64,000 bases of DNA from Bimastos eiseni. Its lineage: Eukaryota > Annelida > Clitellata > Crassiclitellata > Lumbricidae. Where the stretch lies: assembly GCA_959347315.1 (NCBI GenBank), contig OY365813.1:20025354-20089353 (forward strand). The letters run 5' to 3'. The translations under genes and the position numbers were made by a program. The notes under the pieces were generated by a model. The model made no database searches and was not told where the DNA came from. It worked only from the letters and a program-made list of their open reading frames with translations. Positions 63,390 to 64,000 of the stretch are shown here, piece by piece. Positions within the stretch are counted from its first letter, which is position 1. Each line of letters opens with the position of its first letter.

Positions 63390-63735
63390 TTTGAAGATTA
63401 AGTTCACAATTCGCTGAACAGTAGAGCGATGAGTGTTCAGCTCTTCAGCGACTCAAACAAGAAGGCTATGCTATGATCTTCACAGAAAGACGTCTAGCCT
63501 GTGTGAAAGCTGGGATGGACACTTTGAACATTGCCATGAGATAAACTGTTGTACAGATTTCTGAATTCGCAACGAAAGAGGATGTTATTACTTTGACAGC
63601 GCAAATTACAAGTGACTGTCTATCATTCCGCGTGAATTTTAAGATACCGGAAATAATATTTGAACCTCTGTAATTTTTTAAGCCTGCAGTGAAAAACATT
63701 ATCAGTAAAATTTTCATCGATTGCTGAGGGACCAT
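63390..63735 (-). pseudogene. Possible decayed transposase with helix-turn-helix
   Basis: The minus frame from the ATG at 63735 runs 89 codons, ending RRLSVKIIA and TAG. One base-frame away it continues VAEELNTHRSTVQRIVNLIF, which has the spacing of a helix-turn-helix of the kind found in Tc1/mariner and related transposases (RxLSxxxxx ... VAxxLxxxxSTVQRIV). A frameshift and two stops separate the parts. Assignment rests on the short motif only. Confidence 0.35.
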
Positions 63736-64000
63736 TTCCCTGTAAATCCTCTAGAACGTAAGAGAATCTCAAATGGTTGTGGAGGAATTGCGTTTATTTG
63801 TTTGCACCTTTTACTGTGTTGGCCAATATAACTTACATATCTTACATGGCATTTATATGCACAGTTGATTACATAGATTCATATGCATATGCTTACACAT
63901 GAAGACTGGCCAACAGACATAGATGACCAAATAGAGTTTTGTAGGCACAGTGACATACAGGTAGTAAGAACGACAGACAGACACACACACATACAAGCAT
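63736..64000. other. No gene recognised; GACA/CA at the window end
   Basis: GACAGACAGACACACACACA starts at 63971. Otherwise nothing. Confidence 0.4.

Overview
The window is nuclear DNA from a eukaryote, almost certainly an animal. It has one complete gene with five coding exons and spliceosomal introns (a Rab5 small GTPase), no operons, and dense animal-type repeats: tRNA-derived SINEs, hAT and Tc1/mariner MITEs, LINE 3' ends and very many microsatellites. Short words such as AGGCCTA and 3' tails of the type GGCGCTATATAAG recur throughout. They suggest a marine invertebrate (mollusc, echinoderm or similar), but this is inference and the phylum cannot be fixed from the sequence alone.

Genes. 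The certain gene is RAB5 on the minus strand (coding exons between 34310 and 30073), which encodes a 213-residue endosomal GTPase with every G-motif intact. The second supported locus is a short minus-strand gene at about 4735-5224. It encodes a 102-residue secreted protein with eight cysteines of a family I do not recognise, with a splice acceptor abutting its ATG and an AATAAA downstream. Third is a plus-strand promoter and first coding exon at 49672-50111: a TATA box, a 5' leader with a uORF, then a signal-peptide exon ending at a strong splice donor. The rest of that gene is not recognised here. Weaker single-exon candidates lie at 39087-39263, 40611-40888 with 43290-43436, 55708-55780, 58235-58530 and 62008-62289. 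These are marked as low confidence.

Layout. 1-4.7 kb: gene-free, simple repeats and a SINE. 4.7-5.2 kb: the eight-cysteine secreted protein. 5.2-13 kb: simple repeats, a 28-bp-stem foldback and SINE pieces. 12.9-16.7 kb: a dead hAT transposase 3' end, two related Tc1/mariner-type MITEs and tandem duplications. 17-28 kb: microsatellites, a 17/34-bp minisatellite, a full-length SINE and a LINE 3' end. 28.4-36.1 kb: RAB5 with repeat-loaded introns, including one hAT element nested in another. 36-49 kb: polypurine and polypyrimidine tracts, CpG-rich islands with unassigned open frames, a 24-bp minisatellite and a hAT MITE. 49.5-50.1 kb: the promoter with the signal-peptide exon. 50-64 kb: SINEs beside TA microsatellites, a 500-bp inverted-repeat element, long tetranucleotide arrays, a 162-bp higher-order repeat and a decayed helix-turn-helix open frame.

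Most long open frames in the window are microsatellite read-through (for example stretches reading as poly-His-Thr-Tyr or poly-Ser-Phe-Ile-His) and are not genes. I found no CRISPR array, no rRNA, no functional tRNA gene and no virus. The most novel items are the secreted eight-cysteine protein, a five-copy dispersed repeat of about 90 bp with no tRNA features, the 54.4-54.9 kb inverted-repeat element and the dated nesting of hAT elements inside RAB5 intron 2.
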